Source of the DNA: an uncultured Muribaculaceae bacterium
GTDB taxonomy: Bacteria; Bacteroidota; Bacteroidia; Bacteroidales; Muribaculaceae
Direction: 5' to 3'
Length of the DNA: 64,000 nt
NCBI GenBank assembly: GCA_910579305.1
Contig: CAJTTA010000002.1
Location: 28,613 to 92,612, forward strand
Shown: one piece after another, positions 38,576-47,454 of the stretch
How the letters are laid out: each line of letters begins with the position of its first letter
How positions within the stretch are numbered: the stretch's first letter is position 1
Translations under genes and position numbers: made by a program
Notes under the pieces: generated by a model
Seen by the model: only the letters and a program-made list of their open reading frames with translations
Told to the model about the DNA's origin: nothing
Database searches by the model: none

Positions 38576-39124
38576 TCAGCCCTCTTCGCAGGCATATATA
38601 TCTGGCAGATTGCGTCCCTTTCCGTCAAGATCAAGGCCGTAGCCGAGTATGAATTTCGGAGGTATGGTGAAGGCTGCGTAATCAGGCGTGTAGCCTGTGC
38701 GGGAGCTTTCGGGCTTATAGAGCAGGGTGGCAAACTTGAGTGAAGCCGGCTCCTGGGCCATGAGGTCGGCTATCATTCTTTCAGCCGTGAGCCCGGTATC
38801 CACGATATCCTCCACAATTACCACATTGCGTCCCTTGATTTCCTGACGCAGCCCCATGAGCTGCTTTACGCAGCCGGTAGTGGAGGTGCCCCCCTCATAG
38901 CTGGAATATCGCACGAATTCCACTTGATTCTCATTGATGCCCACATTGCGGAGCAAGTCGGCAGCAAAGACATAGGCACCCGTGAGCACCACGATAAACA
39001 CAGGATTCTTTCCCTCGAAGTCACGACGTATCTCCGAAGCCACACGGGCCACTTGCTTGTCGATCTGCTCCCGACGCAGATATGGCTGGAAGCGTAAGCC
39101 ATTGAGTACTATACTATTGTCCAT
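38576..39124 (-). CDS. hpt: Hypoxanthine phosphoribosyltransferase
   Basis: 182 residues. It salvages hypoxanthine (and usually guanine) to the nucleotide with PRPP. The PRPP loop is NVVIVEDIVDTGLTAERM near residue 100, and the N-terminal part has VLTGAYVFAADLL. The C-terminal FILGYGLDLDGKGRNLPDIYA is typical of this enzyme. It heads an hpt-adk-exporter operon with a canonical promoter; hpt and adk both serve purine metabolism. Confidence 0.95.
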   Translation of the reverse strand: MDNSIVLNGLRFQPYLRREQIDKQVARVASEIRRDFEGKNPVFIVVLTGAYVFAADLLRNVGINENQVEFVRYSSYEGGTSTTGCVKQLMGLRQEIKGRNVVIVEDIVDTGLTAERMIADLMAQEPASLKFATLLYKPESSRTGYTPDYAAFTIPPKFILGYGLDLDGKGRNLPDIYACEEG

Positions 39125-39176
39125 GTACTTAAAAAGATTGCAGCACCCTGGCGTAGGGCGCCGGAAAAATTAGTGA

Positions 39177-39208
39177 CAAAATTACGCAAAAACCTTGAAT
39201 TCTGCAAA
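39177..39208 (-). promoter_or_regulatory. Promoter of hpt-adk
   Basis: TAATTTTG (39184-39177) and TTTG (39208-39205) on the minus strand, 20 bases apart. Confidence 0.72.
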
Positions 39209-39255
39209 TCGCAATCCTGCTCACAGAGATATTGCAAAAAAAGAAAGGGCGTCTG

Positions 39256-39286
39256 TTGCGGGAGAGCGAGATTTTTCGTAACTTCG
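39256..39286 (+). promoter_or_regulatory. Promoter of pyrB-pyrI
   Basis: TTG at 39256-39258 and TAACTTCG at 39279-39286, 20 bases apart. The -7 element carries C in place of the third T. Confidence 0.55.
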
Positions 39287-39307
39287 CATCCATAAGCAGC
39301 TCCACTC

Positions 39308-40237
39308 ATGAAGACCCAAAGCATAGTTTCCATTGCCACCCTCTCGAAGCAGGATATTCTCTCGCTTCTAAGGGAGGCCGAATGGTTTGAGAACCATCCC
39401 AATTCCAAAATTCTCGACGGCAAAGTCGTGGCAACACTGTTTTTCGAGCCCTCTACACGCACACGTCTCAGTTTTGAGACTGCTGTAAACCGTCTCGGAG
39501 GGCGCATCATCGGATTTTCCGATCCCGCCGCCACATCTACTTCCAAAGGCGAGACCCTTAAGGATACCATCAAGATGGTGAGCAACTACGTTGACCTCAT
39601 CGTCATGCGCCATTATCTTGAAGGTGCGGCCCAATACGCCACCGAAGTCACCGACATACCGGTGATCAACGCCGGAGACGGCGCCCATCAGCATCCGTCG
39701 CAGACAATGCTCGACCTCTACTCAATCTACAAGACCCAGGGACGCCTTGACGACATCACCGTCACAATGGTGGGCGACCTGAAATATGGCCGCACGGTGC
39801 ACTCTCTGCTCCAGGCTCTCAGCCACTTCCGCGTGAAATTTCGCTTCGTGGCCTGCGATGAGCTACGCATGCCGCGGGAGTTCATTGATTTCTGCGAGAC
39901 TCAGGGCATAGATTATTGCGAGAGCACCGACTTCTCGGAGGATATAATCAACGATACCGACATTCTCTACATGACACGAGTGCAGCGCGAGCGCTTCGTA
40001 GACCTCGCGGAATATGAGCGGGTGAAAGACCTCTACACCTTGCACAACGCCATGCTGGGAGGCTCGCGCGAGAACCTGCGCATACTCCACCCGCTGCCCC
40101 GAGTGAATGAAATCAACGTAGATGTGGATGACAATCCCAAGGCATATTATTTTCAGCAGGCCCGCAACGGACTCTTTGCCCGACAGGCCATGATATGCCG
40201 GTGCCTCGGCATCAACCCCATGAACCAATTCAAGTAA
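39308..40237 (+). CDS. pyrB: Aspartate carbamoyltransferase, catalytic chain
   Basis: 309 residues. It makes carbamoyl aspartate, the committed step of pyrimidine synthesis. The carbamoyl phosphate site is [13 protein letters not shown] near residue 48, and [31 protein letters not shown] and [10 protein letters not shown] are family blocks. The regulatory chain follows after 8 bases. Confidence 0.97.
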   Translation: MKTQSIVSIATLSKQDILSLLREAEWFENHPNSKILDGKVVATLFFEPSTRTRLSFETAVNRLGGRIIGFSDPAATSTSKGETLKDTIKMVSNYVDLIVMRHYLEGAAQYATEVTDIPVINAGDGAHQHPSQTMLDLYSIYKTQGRLDDITVTMVGDLKYGRTVHSLLQALSHFRVKFRFVACDELRMPREFIDFCETQGIDYCESTDFSEDIINDTDILYMTRVQRERFVDLAEYERVKDLYTLHNAMLGGSRENLRILHPLPRVNEINVDVDDNPKAYYFQQARNGLFARQAMICRCLGINPMNQFK

Positions 40238-40245
40238 CGCACATC

Positions 40246-40704
40246 ATGCCAGCCAAGAAAGAATTAGCAGTCGCAGCTCTGCGCCATGGCACAGTAATCG
40301 ACCATATCCCGGCTTCCGCCCTCTTCAGCGCCGTGCATCTGCTCGGCCTGGAAAGCATGTCGCAATCAGTGACAGTAGGCAATAATCTGCCCTCCGGCCG
40401 CCTCGGCTCTAAAGGAATTATAAAAGTAGCCGACACGACTTTCGACCCCGACACGCTCAACCGCATAGCGATCATAGCTCCCACGGCTGTGGTGAACGTC
40501 ATTGAGGACTATGAGGTGGTGAGCAAGCAGGAAGTAGTGCTCCCTGAGGAAGTTGTGGATCTCGTGAAATGCACGAATCCCAAATGTGTGACATGCCACG
40601 AGCCCATGCGCTCGCGATTTACAGTGGTAAGCCGTGAGCCTGTGATTCTGAAATGCCGCTATTGCGAGCATGAGTACACAGGCAAGGGCATAACCCTTAA
40701 GTAA
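40246..40704 (+). CDS. pyrI: Aspartate carbamoyltransferase, regulatory chain
   Basis: 152 residues. It binds nucleotide effectors in its N-terminal domain (ALRHGTVIDHIPA) and holds zinc in the C-terminal one with four Cys: CTNPKCVTC-type near 108-113 and CRYC near 138-141. ATG 40246 is chosen because the longer frame would overlap pyrB and lacks the family start. Its presence implies the allosteric, E. coli-like holoenzyme. Confidence 0.95.
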   Translation: MPAKKELAVAALRHGTVIDHIPASALFSAVHLLGLESMSQSVTVGNNLPSGRLGSKGIIKVADTTFDPDTLNRIAIIAPTAVVNVIEDYEVVSKQEVVLPEEVVDLVKCTNPKCVTCHEPMRSRFTVVSREPVILKCRYCEHEYTGKGITLK

Positions 40705-40713
40705 CCCCCCTTT

Positions 40714-41289
40714 ATGAGCAAAGTGACCTGGAAAGGGGGCACTATGATCAATCCCCTCCCCGCGCTGCTCGCCACCTGCGGAGCCTCGCCGCAGGAGTGG
40801 AATATGATTACTGTGGCCTGGACAGGCACAGTGTGCACCAATCCTCCCATGTGCTACATATCAGTGCGTCCTGAGCGACACAGCCACGCGCTTATAGAAA
40901 AGCACATGGAGTTTACGCTCAATCTCACCACCGAGTCCATGGCCACGGCCGTAGACTGGGCCGGCGTGCGATCCGGCAAAGACCATGACAAGTGGAAGGT
41001 CACCGGGCTCACACCGCTTCCGGGAGAGATGGTAAAGTCACCCGTCATAGATGAATCGCCCCTGAGCATAGAGTGTCGGGTGAAAGAGGTGCGTCGGCTT
41101 GGAAGCCACGACATGTTTCTTGCCGAAGTGCTGTGCGTGCGTGCCGATGAGCGATTCATAGATGCCGAGACCGGGCGCTTCAATCTTGAAGAGGCGGGGC
41201 TGCTCGCCTACAGTCACGGCCAGTATCACGGTCTCACCCCATCGCTCGGCCACTTCGGATTTTCCGTACGCAAGAAGTCGCGTAAATAA
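40714..41289 (+). CDS. Flavin reductase family protein (FMN-binding)
   Basis: 191 residues of the flavin reductase-like split-barrel family. Blocks include the FMN-binding ATCGASPQEWNMITVAWTGTVC, PPMCYISVRPERHSHALI and LAYSHGQYHGL. The partner and substrate are unknown. It starts 9 bases after pyrI and is followed by a strong hairpin, so it is probably the last gene of the pyrB transcript, though a function in pyrimidine synthesis is not implied. Confidence 0.85.
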   Translation: MSKVTWKGGTMINPLPALLATCGASPQEWNMITVAWTGTVCTNPPMCYISVRPERHSHALIEKHMEFTLNLTTESMATAVDWAGVRSGKDHDKWKVTGLTPLPGEMVKSPVIDESPLSIECRVKEVRRLGSHDMFLAEVLCVRADERFIDAETGRFNLEEAGLLAYSHGQYHGLTPSLGHFGFSVRKKSRK

Positions 41290-41310
41290 TACACCTGCTA
41301 CAATAATACC

Positions 41311-41342
41311 GGGCGCGAGACTGATTGATCAGTCTCGCGCCC
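41311..41342. terminator. Hairpin after the flavin reductase gene
   Basis: GGGCGCGAGACTGA (41311-41324) pairs perfectly over 14 bp with 41329-41342 around a TTGA loop. It lies between the convergent flavin reductase and tRNA-Leu genes. Confidence 0.8.
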
Positions 41343-41347
41343 GCGCT

Positions 41348-41435
41348 TGGTACAGAAAGCGGGACTTGAACCCGCACAAGGCTTACGCCTCAACAGATTT
41401 TAAGTCTGTCGTGTCTACCATTCCACCATTTCTGC
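41348..41435 (-). tRNA. tRNA-Leu (anticodon TAA)
   Basis: 88 bases on the minus strand fold as a class II tRNA: acceptor GCAGAAA with TTTCTGT, anticodon stem CAGA/TCTG around CTTAAAA giving anticodon TAA, a variable arm GAGGCGTAAGCCTT, T-loop GTTCAAGTC, and an encoded 3' CCA. It reads UUA codons. Confidence 0.93.
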
Positions 41436-41532
41436 ATCTATATGGTCATGCACCCCGGGTGCATCATCGGCTGCAAAGGTAAGCATTTTTCCGCAACTGT
41501 GCAAATCAGGAGTGCGCGACCATGAAGAAATT

Positions 41533-42261
41533 TCACAGCCGTCCTTCATCGAAATATGAATAATAGCCCGTATTGTCAGCCGAAACTATAAGATGATCCA
41601 CAAGCCTCATATCCATGAGCCTGCATGCTTCCTTACAGCGGCGCGTGATGTCATCATCCTGAGGCGACGGCCTCAGATTGCCGCTCGGATGATTGTGGCA
41701 CAATGCGATCGACGCGGCATTCTCCAGCAAGGCCTCCTTCACTATGAGCTTCACATCGAAGATGCTGCTCGCTATGCCTCCCTTCGAGGCCTGATAGAGC
41801 TTGAGCACCTCATTGCGCTGATTCATGATCAGCGCCCACACCTCTTCATGATCAAGATGCCCGAGACGCGGTCGCATGATCCTGAATATGGCTTCCGAGC
41901 CTTTCACCACAGGATTGTCTCGGGTCTCCTCGGTGTTGTAGCGGCGTATAAGCTCAAGCACAGCCTCGATCTGAATGACTTTCAGCTTTCCGAGCCCCTT
42001 GACCTGCAGCAGTTCCTTGCGCGTGCGTCTCTCCAGGGTGGTGAGTCGTCCGTCGTTGGCCCGCATCAGGTCGCGGCACAATGTGGTTATGGGGTTGCCC
42101 ACAGTGCCTGTGCGCAGAATCAAGGCCCAGAGATCAGGCACACTCAGCACGCCGCAGCCATATTTCTCCGCCTTCTCGCGGGGGGTGTCGGCCGCATCCA
42201 TATCCTTGACCCTCATGGCCATCGAAGCCGGCCTGGGAGTGTCTTCTTCCTTGACTACCAT
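41533..42261 (-). CDS. radC: RadC family protein (JAB/MPN domain)
   Basis: 242 residues. An N-terminal helix-hairpin-helix part (DTPREKAEKYGCGVLSVPDLWALIL and LLQVKGLGKLKVIQIEAV) precedes the JAB domain (from about 115) with Glu in HEEVWALIMN, HNHPSGNLRPSPQD and a following Asp, the metal site of JAMM enzymes. The family carries the name RadC but its role in DNA repair is doubtful. The N-terminal 15 residues are not conserved and a start at an internal Met is possible. It follows the glycosyltransferase gene by 18 bases. Confidence 0.9.
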   Translation of the reverse strand: MVVKEEDTPRPASMAMRVKDMDAADTPREKAEKYGCGVLSVPDLWALILRTGTVGNPITTLCRDLMRANDGRLTTLERRTRKELLQVKGLGKLKVIQIEAVLELIRRYNTEETRDNPVVKGSEAIFRIMRPRLGHLDHEEVWALIMNQRNEVLKLYQASKGGIASSIFDVKLIVKEALLENAASIALCHNHPSGNLRPSPQDDDITRRCKEACRLMDMRLVDHLIVSADNTGYYSYFDEGRL

Positions 42262-42279
42262 AATTCAGGACTTATTGCA

Positions 42280-43281
42280 TCATTTGCCTCTGCGCATCTC
42301 CACCTCGCGGTGCAGATCGCGGCCGCGGCGCAGAACTATGCTGCGAGTGTAGGCACGTATAAACCCTGTGCCGTAGCCTAAGAGCTGGATGGGGCTTGTG
42401 AGCAGCGTGAGCAGGCTCACCTTAAGGCTGCGCGAGGCTATGAGGGCGTCGATCCACACGGCGGCAAGCCATGCGGCAAGCGGCAACACGCACCACCATT
42501 TCCAGAAGATGGCAAGCAACACGAGTGCCGCACTCCCCAGGGTAAACAAAGCAGGAAGTGTATGCACCAGCTTCATCGAGCCCGGATACAGGAGCTTGAG
42601 AGTGATTCGGCTCATGCCGAACACATGCACCTGACGCCAGAATTTCCTCATGCTTATCCTGCGCTTGTGAAAGACCTTGACCGAGCGGAAGAGCGCTATG
42701 GAGAATCCGGCGCGCCTTATGCGGGTGCTCATGTCGATATCCTCTGAGAACATCTCTCTGAAACCTCCCACCTTGGCGTATACCTCCCTGGAGAAACCCA
42801 TGTTGAAGGTGCGGGGGGTGAATTTCTCCATGCTCACCTTGCCACCGCGTATTCCTCCTGTGGTGAGCAGCGAGGTCATGGAGACGTTGATGGCCTTCTG
42901 CAGCGGAGAGAATGAGGCATGCGCGTCGTCAGGCCCTCCGAAACATGGCGAGTAATTCTCCTCCAGCGCCTTGCGCAGGGAAGCTATGTAGCCGGAAGGC
43001 AGAATACAGTCGGAATCCACGAAGACGAAATAATCGCCGCGCGCCCTGTCCATTCCATAATTACGGGCCGGCGAACGCCCCTCGTTGTCCTTGAAGAAGT
43101 ATTGAAGGGGAACCTTGCCCTCATATGCCCGGCACACATTGCCACAGGGCACAGTGGATCCATCCTCCACTATCACGGCCTCGAAGCCGCGGTCACTCTG
43201 CGCGGCAAGGCTCTCAAGCAGGTCGGAGATCTCTCCCGGGCGATTATACACAGGCACGATTATGGAAAATAACAGAGACAT
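42280..43281 (-). CDS. Membrane-linked family 2 glycosyltransferase
   Basis: 333 residues. The GT-A domain begins FSIIVPVYNRPGEISDLLESL, with VIVEDGST, ARNYGMDRARGDYFVFVDSDC (the DxD) and GGFREMFSEDIDMSTRIRRAG (the ED motif near residue 183). Two or three hydrophobic helices at about 240-320 anchor it in the membrane. It probably adds sugars to a cell-envelope glycan. It is the first gene of a pair with radC. Confidence 0.88.
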   Translation of the reverse strand: MSLLFSIIVPVYNRPGEISDLLESLAAQSDRGFEAVIVEDGSTVPCGNVCRAYEGKVPLQYFFKDNEGRSPARNYGMDRARGDYFVFVDSDCILPSGYIASLRKALEENYSPCFGGPDDAHASFSPLQKAINVSMTSLLTTGGIRGGKVSMEKFTPRTFNMGFSREVYAKVGGFREMFSEDIDMSTRIRRAGFSIALFRSVKVFHKRRISMRKFWRQVHVFGMSRITLKLLYPGSMKLVHTLPALFTLGSAALVLLAIFWKWWCVLPLAAWLAAVWIDALIASRSLKVSLLTLLTSPIQLLGYGTGFIRAYTRSIVLRRGRDLHREVEMRRGK

Positions 43282-43427
43282 GACAGTGTTTTTTTGCTGG
43301 GTTAAGAGAGTAGTCTGATGTCAATTAAGCATTCTGTCCCATATGGCGGATTCCTGAGTTCATCACTCAAAAAAACAGCTCTACGGAATATAATCATTTA
43401 AATTCAAACACTCTCTGAGAATATGGA

Positions 43428-43458
43428 AGCGGAGGCATGCCGGGTGCACGCCCCCGCT
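43428..43458 (-). terminator. Hairpin downstream of efp
   Basis: AGCGG at 43428 pairs with CCGCT at 43454-43458, extended by GGC/GCC after one mismatch. It lies about 40 bases past the efp stop codon. The rest of 43282-43497 is AT-rich and holds no gene. Confidence 0.5.
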
Positions 43459-43497
43459 CCTATGGGGTAATAAAAGAGGCTTGCGCTAATGCCTTTA

Positions 43498-44061
43498 TCA
43501 GGCTTTTACGCGGCCTACGTAAGAACCGTCGCGGGTATCTACCTCGATCATCTCACCCTCGTTGATAAAGAGCGGCACACGCACGGTAGCGCCGGTCTCC
43601 ACTGTAGCGGGCTTGAGAGTGTTGGTGGCGGTGTCGCCCTTCAGGCCGGGTTCAGTGTAAGTGATCTTGAGAGTGGTCTTGGTGGGCATTTCAGCATAGA
43701 GCACAGTGTCGGTGCTAGCATCGCTCACGACCTCCACGATGTCGCCTTCCTTCATGTAGTCGGCGCCTGTCACGAGATCTTTGCTGATGGGAATCTGGTC
43801 GAAAGTCTCCTGATTCATGAAGTAGTCGTCGGTGCCCTCAGTGTAGAGGAACTGATAGGGACGACGCTCCACGCGCACATCCTCGAGCTTCTCGCCGATG
43901 TTGAAGCGGCGCTCGAGCACACGGCCGTCCACCACGTCCTTGAGCTTGGTGCGCATGAAAGTATTTCCCTTGCCGGGCTTCACGTGAAGGAATTCGATCA
44001 CGAAATAAAGACGGCCGTCCATGCGGATGCAGGTGCCGTTCTTGATGTCTTGAGCGTTCAT
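43498..44061 (-). CDS. efp: Translation elongation factor P
   Basis: 187 residues. EF-P rescues ribosomes stalled at proline runs. The tip loop is [10 protein letters not shown], with Lys31 at the position modified in many bacteria; other blocks are [14 protein letters not shown] and [20 protein letters not shown] near the C-terminal OB domain. No modification enzyme gene is nearby. The frame is open 26 codons further, but NAQDIKNGT is the family N-terminus and the promoter lies inside the upstream part. Confidence 0.96.
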   Translation of the reverse strand: MNAQDIKNGTCIRMDGRLYFVIEFLHVKPGKGNTFMRTKLKDVVDGRVLERRFNIGEKLEDVRVERRPYQFLYTEGTDDYFMNQETFDQIPISKDLVTGADYMKEGDIVEVVSDASTDTVLYAEMPTKTTLKITYTEPGLKGDTATNTLKPATVETGATVRVPLFINEGEMIEVDTRDGSYVGRVKA

Positions 44062-44136
44062 CATTGCTGTATAGAGTATTATATGTTGATACTGTGTGAA
44101 ATATCGGCCAAAGATGCAGACCTTGATATCAGCCCA

Positions 44137-44167
44137 CAAAATTACAAAAAATTACGCAAACGGCAAA
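44137..44167 (-). promoter_or_regulatory. Promoter of efp
   Basis: TAATTTTG (44144-44137) and TTTG (44167-44164) on the minus strand, 19 bases apart, match the consensus exactly. Confidence 0.78.
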
Positions 44168-44199
44168 TCCTGAGAGAATAAAGCGCCGGGTAGCGCAAT

Positions 44200-44241
44200 T
44201 CCCGCGCCACGCTTCTTTAGAAAAGTGGGCGTGGCGCGGGA
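44200..44241 (-). terminator. Terminator of the PEGA-BACON-fimbrillin-like operon
   Basis: TCCCGCGCCACGC (44200-44212) pairs over 13 bp with 44229-44241. It begins 16 bases after the stop codon of the last gene of the operon. Confidence 0.75.
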
Positions 44242-44257
44242 TTTGTCTTGGAAGAAA

Positions 44258-45379
44258 TCAGAAGTTGGAGAGCTCTATATTGGTCATTTTAATTTCCATA
44301 TTCTCCACCGTCACTTTCACATTATAGGTGTTGCAGCCCTCAAAATAAATGAATTGATCATCATGGTCTTTATCGCCGGCATTCAGGCTGGTATATGTGA
44401 TTGTTCTTGTCCACGAGCTGGCGCCGGAAGCTTCTACTTCAAGCTTAAGAAGCGGTTCACGCCCTGCCGCCACGGAAATGATTTCATAATCAAACGAGAA
44501 CATGCATCCCACATTGCTCGAGAAGCTGCCGGAGGAGAACCCCGAGCTACTGTCGGGCAATTTCTTTGTTTTATAAGAATCTCTTATCCACTGACTGCTG
44601 TTATATGATGAAGAAGAGGACGGATAATCCAGTATATAGCTGCCCCCTATCTTAAGATTGCCCGTGAAGGCCTTCTTAAGCAGAAACACACCATAGGTAT
44701 TCTTCAATCGCATATGCTCGCTCCAGTCTTCGGCAAAATCTGCATACACATACGGCGACTCCCATCCGTCCGACGTGCTTTCTAGCGCGAGGTTTATCTT
44801 CTCATAATACCATCTGACTTGATACGACCAGGGATCGAACGTTACGGATTTAGGTGTCTCGATACCTATGATCTGAAACGAGTCATACCTCACACCTTTG
44901 AATTTAAAGCGCGCGAACATAGGCACAATAGAAGCACTAAGATCCACACTTCCGTTTCCATATGAAAACGAGCCGAATTCTTCTGAAACGAACAGGGCCG
45001 AAAACGGAGTCAGGGCAAACTGAGAGGATTCTTCCTCCCATGAGGGTGATCCGCCCATATACGCCACATTGCATGGCCTGTCGACGCAATCTTCCATTTG
45101 TCCGCGATAATAGAAAGTCCAGGCTCCCGTATACGCTGAATACCTGGCATAGCCTTCCACCACTTCATTCGGCTGATCAAACTGCACTGCAATCATGTCG
45201 CCGTCCTGCAGTTCCCATCCTGCACGTGTCATAGCCTCGCCCATTGATATATTCAGGTGCAAAGGACAGCTCTTCCACTCTCTTTGTGAGGAAACGCCGG
45301 GTTCTTCGGGAGTGTCGGCATTACATCCCGCAAGCAGCGCAGGCACAAGCGCTATGAAAAAATATATAATTTTATTCAT
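44258..45379 (-). CDS. Fimbrillin-like surface lipoprotein
   Basis: 373 residues with a lipoprotein signal: MNKIIYFFIALVPALLAGC, lipobox LLAGC with Cys19. The mature start (EAMTRAGWELQDGDMIAVQF, then YSAYTGAWTFYYRGQ) resembles the first domain of fimbrillin/Mfa-like proteins, in which a GD-x-I-x-V strand follows a TR processing site. The rest is beta-rich, with a Ser-rich stretch near 255-280, and ends NVKVTVENMEIKMTNIELSNF. No close function is recognised. It is the third gene of the operon, 7 bases after the BACON gene. Confidence 0.6.
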   Translation of the reverse strand: MNKIIYFFIALVPALLAGCNADTPEEPGVSSQREWKSCPLHLNISMGEAMTRAGWELQDGDMIAVQFDQPNEVVEGYARYSAYTGAWTFYYRGQMEDCVDRPCNVAYMGGSPSWEEESSQFALTPFSALFVSEEFGSFSYGNGSVDLSASIVPMFARFKFKGVRYDSFQIIGIETPKSVTFDPWSYQVRWYYEKINLALESTSDGWESPYVYADFAEDWSEHMRLKNTYGVFLLKKAFTGNLKIGGSYILDYPSSSSSYNSSQWIRDSYKTKKLPDSSSGFSSGSFSSNVGCMFSFDYEIISVAAGREPLLKLEVEASGASSWTRTITYTSLNAGDKDHDDQFIYFEGCNTYNVKVTVENMEIKMTNIELSNF

Positions 45380-45386
45380 CTGTATA

Positions 45387-47438
45387 TCACCATTTTATGT
45401 CGTCATCATAATCTTTAAAATCGAGCTGCACACCGAGGCGATACTGTGTGACCGGTATATCAATTTCAAAAGTCTCTCCTGCGGGAAGGCCGGAAAGGCT
45501 CAGACGTATATGTCCCTTGCGATCGCCGTGGGTCTTATTCTCGGAGCATACTATATAGAATGTATTATTGCTGTAATTCGGCACGAATGTATACCATGTG
45601 TCGGCGTCAGCAGCGGCCATAGTGTAGTCACCGTCGGCACTTACGGTATACACAGCCGACGTTCCTCCCTTGGCATGCATCTCTATCGCTGAAGTATCGG
45701 CCGAGATGCGGCGTCCAAACTGCTTCAGTACGAAACGCACTCCCTGCTGATATTTGTCGGCGGCGCCCGGGTCAGAAGGCTTGATCACAAATGTAGCCGT
45801 GCGCTCATGGATTGAAGGATTGGCCTCGGCTACAAGCATATATACTCCATTGCCATCATCCGTGACATCAAGCCATCCTGTAGAGGCTCCTTCATATTCC
45901 ACACTTGTCAGGGCGCCAAGCGATGACTTAACCGTAAGCTCCACGGAGCCACCTCTTGCGGAGATCTCTCCCCCTGTGCCATCGATGTAAAGATATTGTG
46001 CCTGCTGGAGAACACTCATAGAGAAAGTCTTGCCTTCCGATATGAATGCGACAGTGGCTGTGCGCGGTTGCTGCAATTCATTCTCGGTCACTGTCACAAG
46101 AAGATCGGTCTCGCCCGTACCGCTATATTCCGACAACGACAACCATCCATCCGACACCGATGCGCTCCATTGCCCGGGGAAAGGCAGTCGATAAGTCTGA
46201 GATGATGCGTGCCAGTCAAATTCCATGCCTGCTTCCTCATCTATACTTATAGGTCTCTGCAAAACATCGAATGAATGAGTTACACTCCCTCCCGGCACAC
46301 TTGCAAGCACCACCTGGCCCGAACGCTGCACAAGCGAGGCCAGAGGATCGGCACTGAGCGTGACCACAGTCTTGCCGGCCACTCCCGAGGAGGGCTTCAT
46401 CGTGAGCCACTCAGGCTTGCGCTGCACTTCCCAGGCTACGTTGGAAGAAACTGTCATTGCATCATCACATGAACCGTCATAAGCCAGATGAAGCTGCTGG
46501 GGCGTATGAGAGATATAGCGTCCCGGCTGCGATACATATATGCGCGACTTATACGAGCTTGTCTCTGATACATACAGATATACATATCCCGAGCGCGAAG
46601 ATGTGTCATAATTGGGTGCCACGCTTATGTTGAGTGTGTGCACGCCCGCGGCGCCCTCCGATGGTGTGACGTCTATCCATGACTCGTCCGCGACCGCCTG
46701 CCATGACGATTCACTGGTGATGCTGCGGACATAGGTGCCGCCGTCCACATCCACCGTAAGCGTGCTCGTGTCATCCACATCCACCGATGGAGGATTCTGT
46801 GTCACATACATCGAGGTGCTTACCGAATTATCCATGGAAGATGCTGTGATTGTAGCCGAGCGGCTGTAAGTAGACTGATTCTCTTCGAATGTAAGGATAA
46901 TCACACTGTTGGCCTTGTCATAAGCGGCGGTGAGCCACGTCTGTGTGCTCGCCAACTCTATGTCGGTCAGATTAGTCTCCACATCCACCGTCTCGCTGTG
47001 AGCGGCGCCCGACGCCGTGAGACTATTAGTGGCCAGCTTAATGGAAGCACGGCCCTGACTCTGCGACACTACCACATTCTTAGTCAGAGTCCATCCCTCG
47101 CCGGAAGCCGCGACATCGAAGACGGCCTCCCGGCTGACAGGCCGGTCGTTGACAGCAGCCTGCACATATACCTCCTTATATCCCGTGCCCTCTTCAACAT
47201 CGGTCTCAAGCCACTCCGGCAGGCCGGATATACGCCATCCGGCATCCAGCGTGCGGATCTGAATACTCTGGTTGACTGCGTCTGAAGAAAAAGAAAGCGC
47301 GTCCGGGGCAACCGAAAGATAATTATTCTGAAGCGAGGGATACATGCCTTTGTCAAGCATAAAATTATCCTCACACGATGCGAGCGTGACAGCTGCAAGA
47401 GCATGCAATGCACCGATAAATATATGTTGGAATTTCAT
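45387..47438 (-). CDS. Lipoprotein with about seven BACON-type repeats
   Basis: 683 residues with a lipoprotein signal and the lipobox TLASC (Cys21). The mature part is about seven repeats of 80-95 residues, each with a W-[LI]-x-[VL] strand (PEWLETDV, QTWLTAAY, ESWIDVTP, PEWLTMKP, DGWLSLSE, TGWLDVTD) and ending in a [VF]-x-Q strand such as VVVSQSQG or MYVTQNPP. These are BACON or BACON-like domains, typical of Bacteroidota surface proteins and thought to bind glycans or act as spacers. It lies between the PEGA and fimbrillin-like genes, 16 and 7 bases away. Confidence 0.8.
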   Translation of the reverse strand: MKFQHIFIGALHALAAVTLASCEDNFMLDKGMYPSLQNNYLSVAPDALSFSSDAVNQSIQIRTLDAGWRISGLPEWLETDVEEGTGYKEVYVQAAVNDRPVSREAVFDVAASGEGWTLTKNVVVSQSQGRASIKLATNSLTASGAAHSETVDVETNLTDIELASTQTWLTAAYDKANSVIILTFEENQSTYSRSATITASSMDNSVSTSMYVTQNPPSVDVDDTSTLTVDVDGGTYVRSITSESSWQAVADESWIDVTPSEGAAGVHTLNISVAPNYDTSSRSGYVYLYVSETSSYKSRIYVSQPGRYISHTPQQLHLAYDGSCDDAMTVSSNVAWEVQRKPEWLTMKPSSGVAGKTVVTLSADPLASLVQRSGQVVLASVPGGSVTHSFDVLQRPISIDEEAGMEFDWHASSQTYRLPFPGQWSASVSDGWLSLSEYSGTGETDLLVTVTENELQQPRTATVAFISEGKTFSMSVLQQAQYLYIDGTGGEISARGGSVELTVKSSLGALTSVEYEGASTGWLDVTDDGNGVYMLVAEANPSIHERTATFVIKPSDPGAADKYQQGVRFVLKQFGRRISADTSAIEMHAKGGTSAVYTVSADGDYTMAAADADTWYTFVPNYSNNTFYIVCSENKTHGDRKGHIRLSLSGLPAGETFEIDIPVTQYRLGVQLDFKDYDDDIKW

Positions 47439-47454
47439 GATCGTAAGTTATTTG

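Noticed and set aside
41162..41482. 106-codon frame running through the tRNA-Leu gene
   Set aside because: It overlaps the flavin reductase end, a terminator and a clear tRNA, so it cannot be a real gene.
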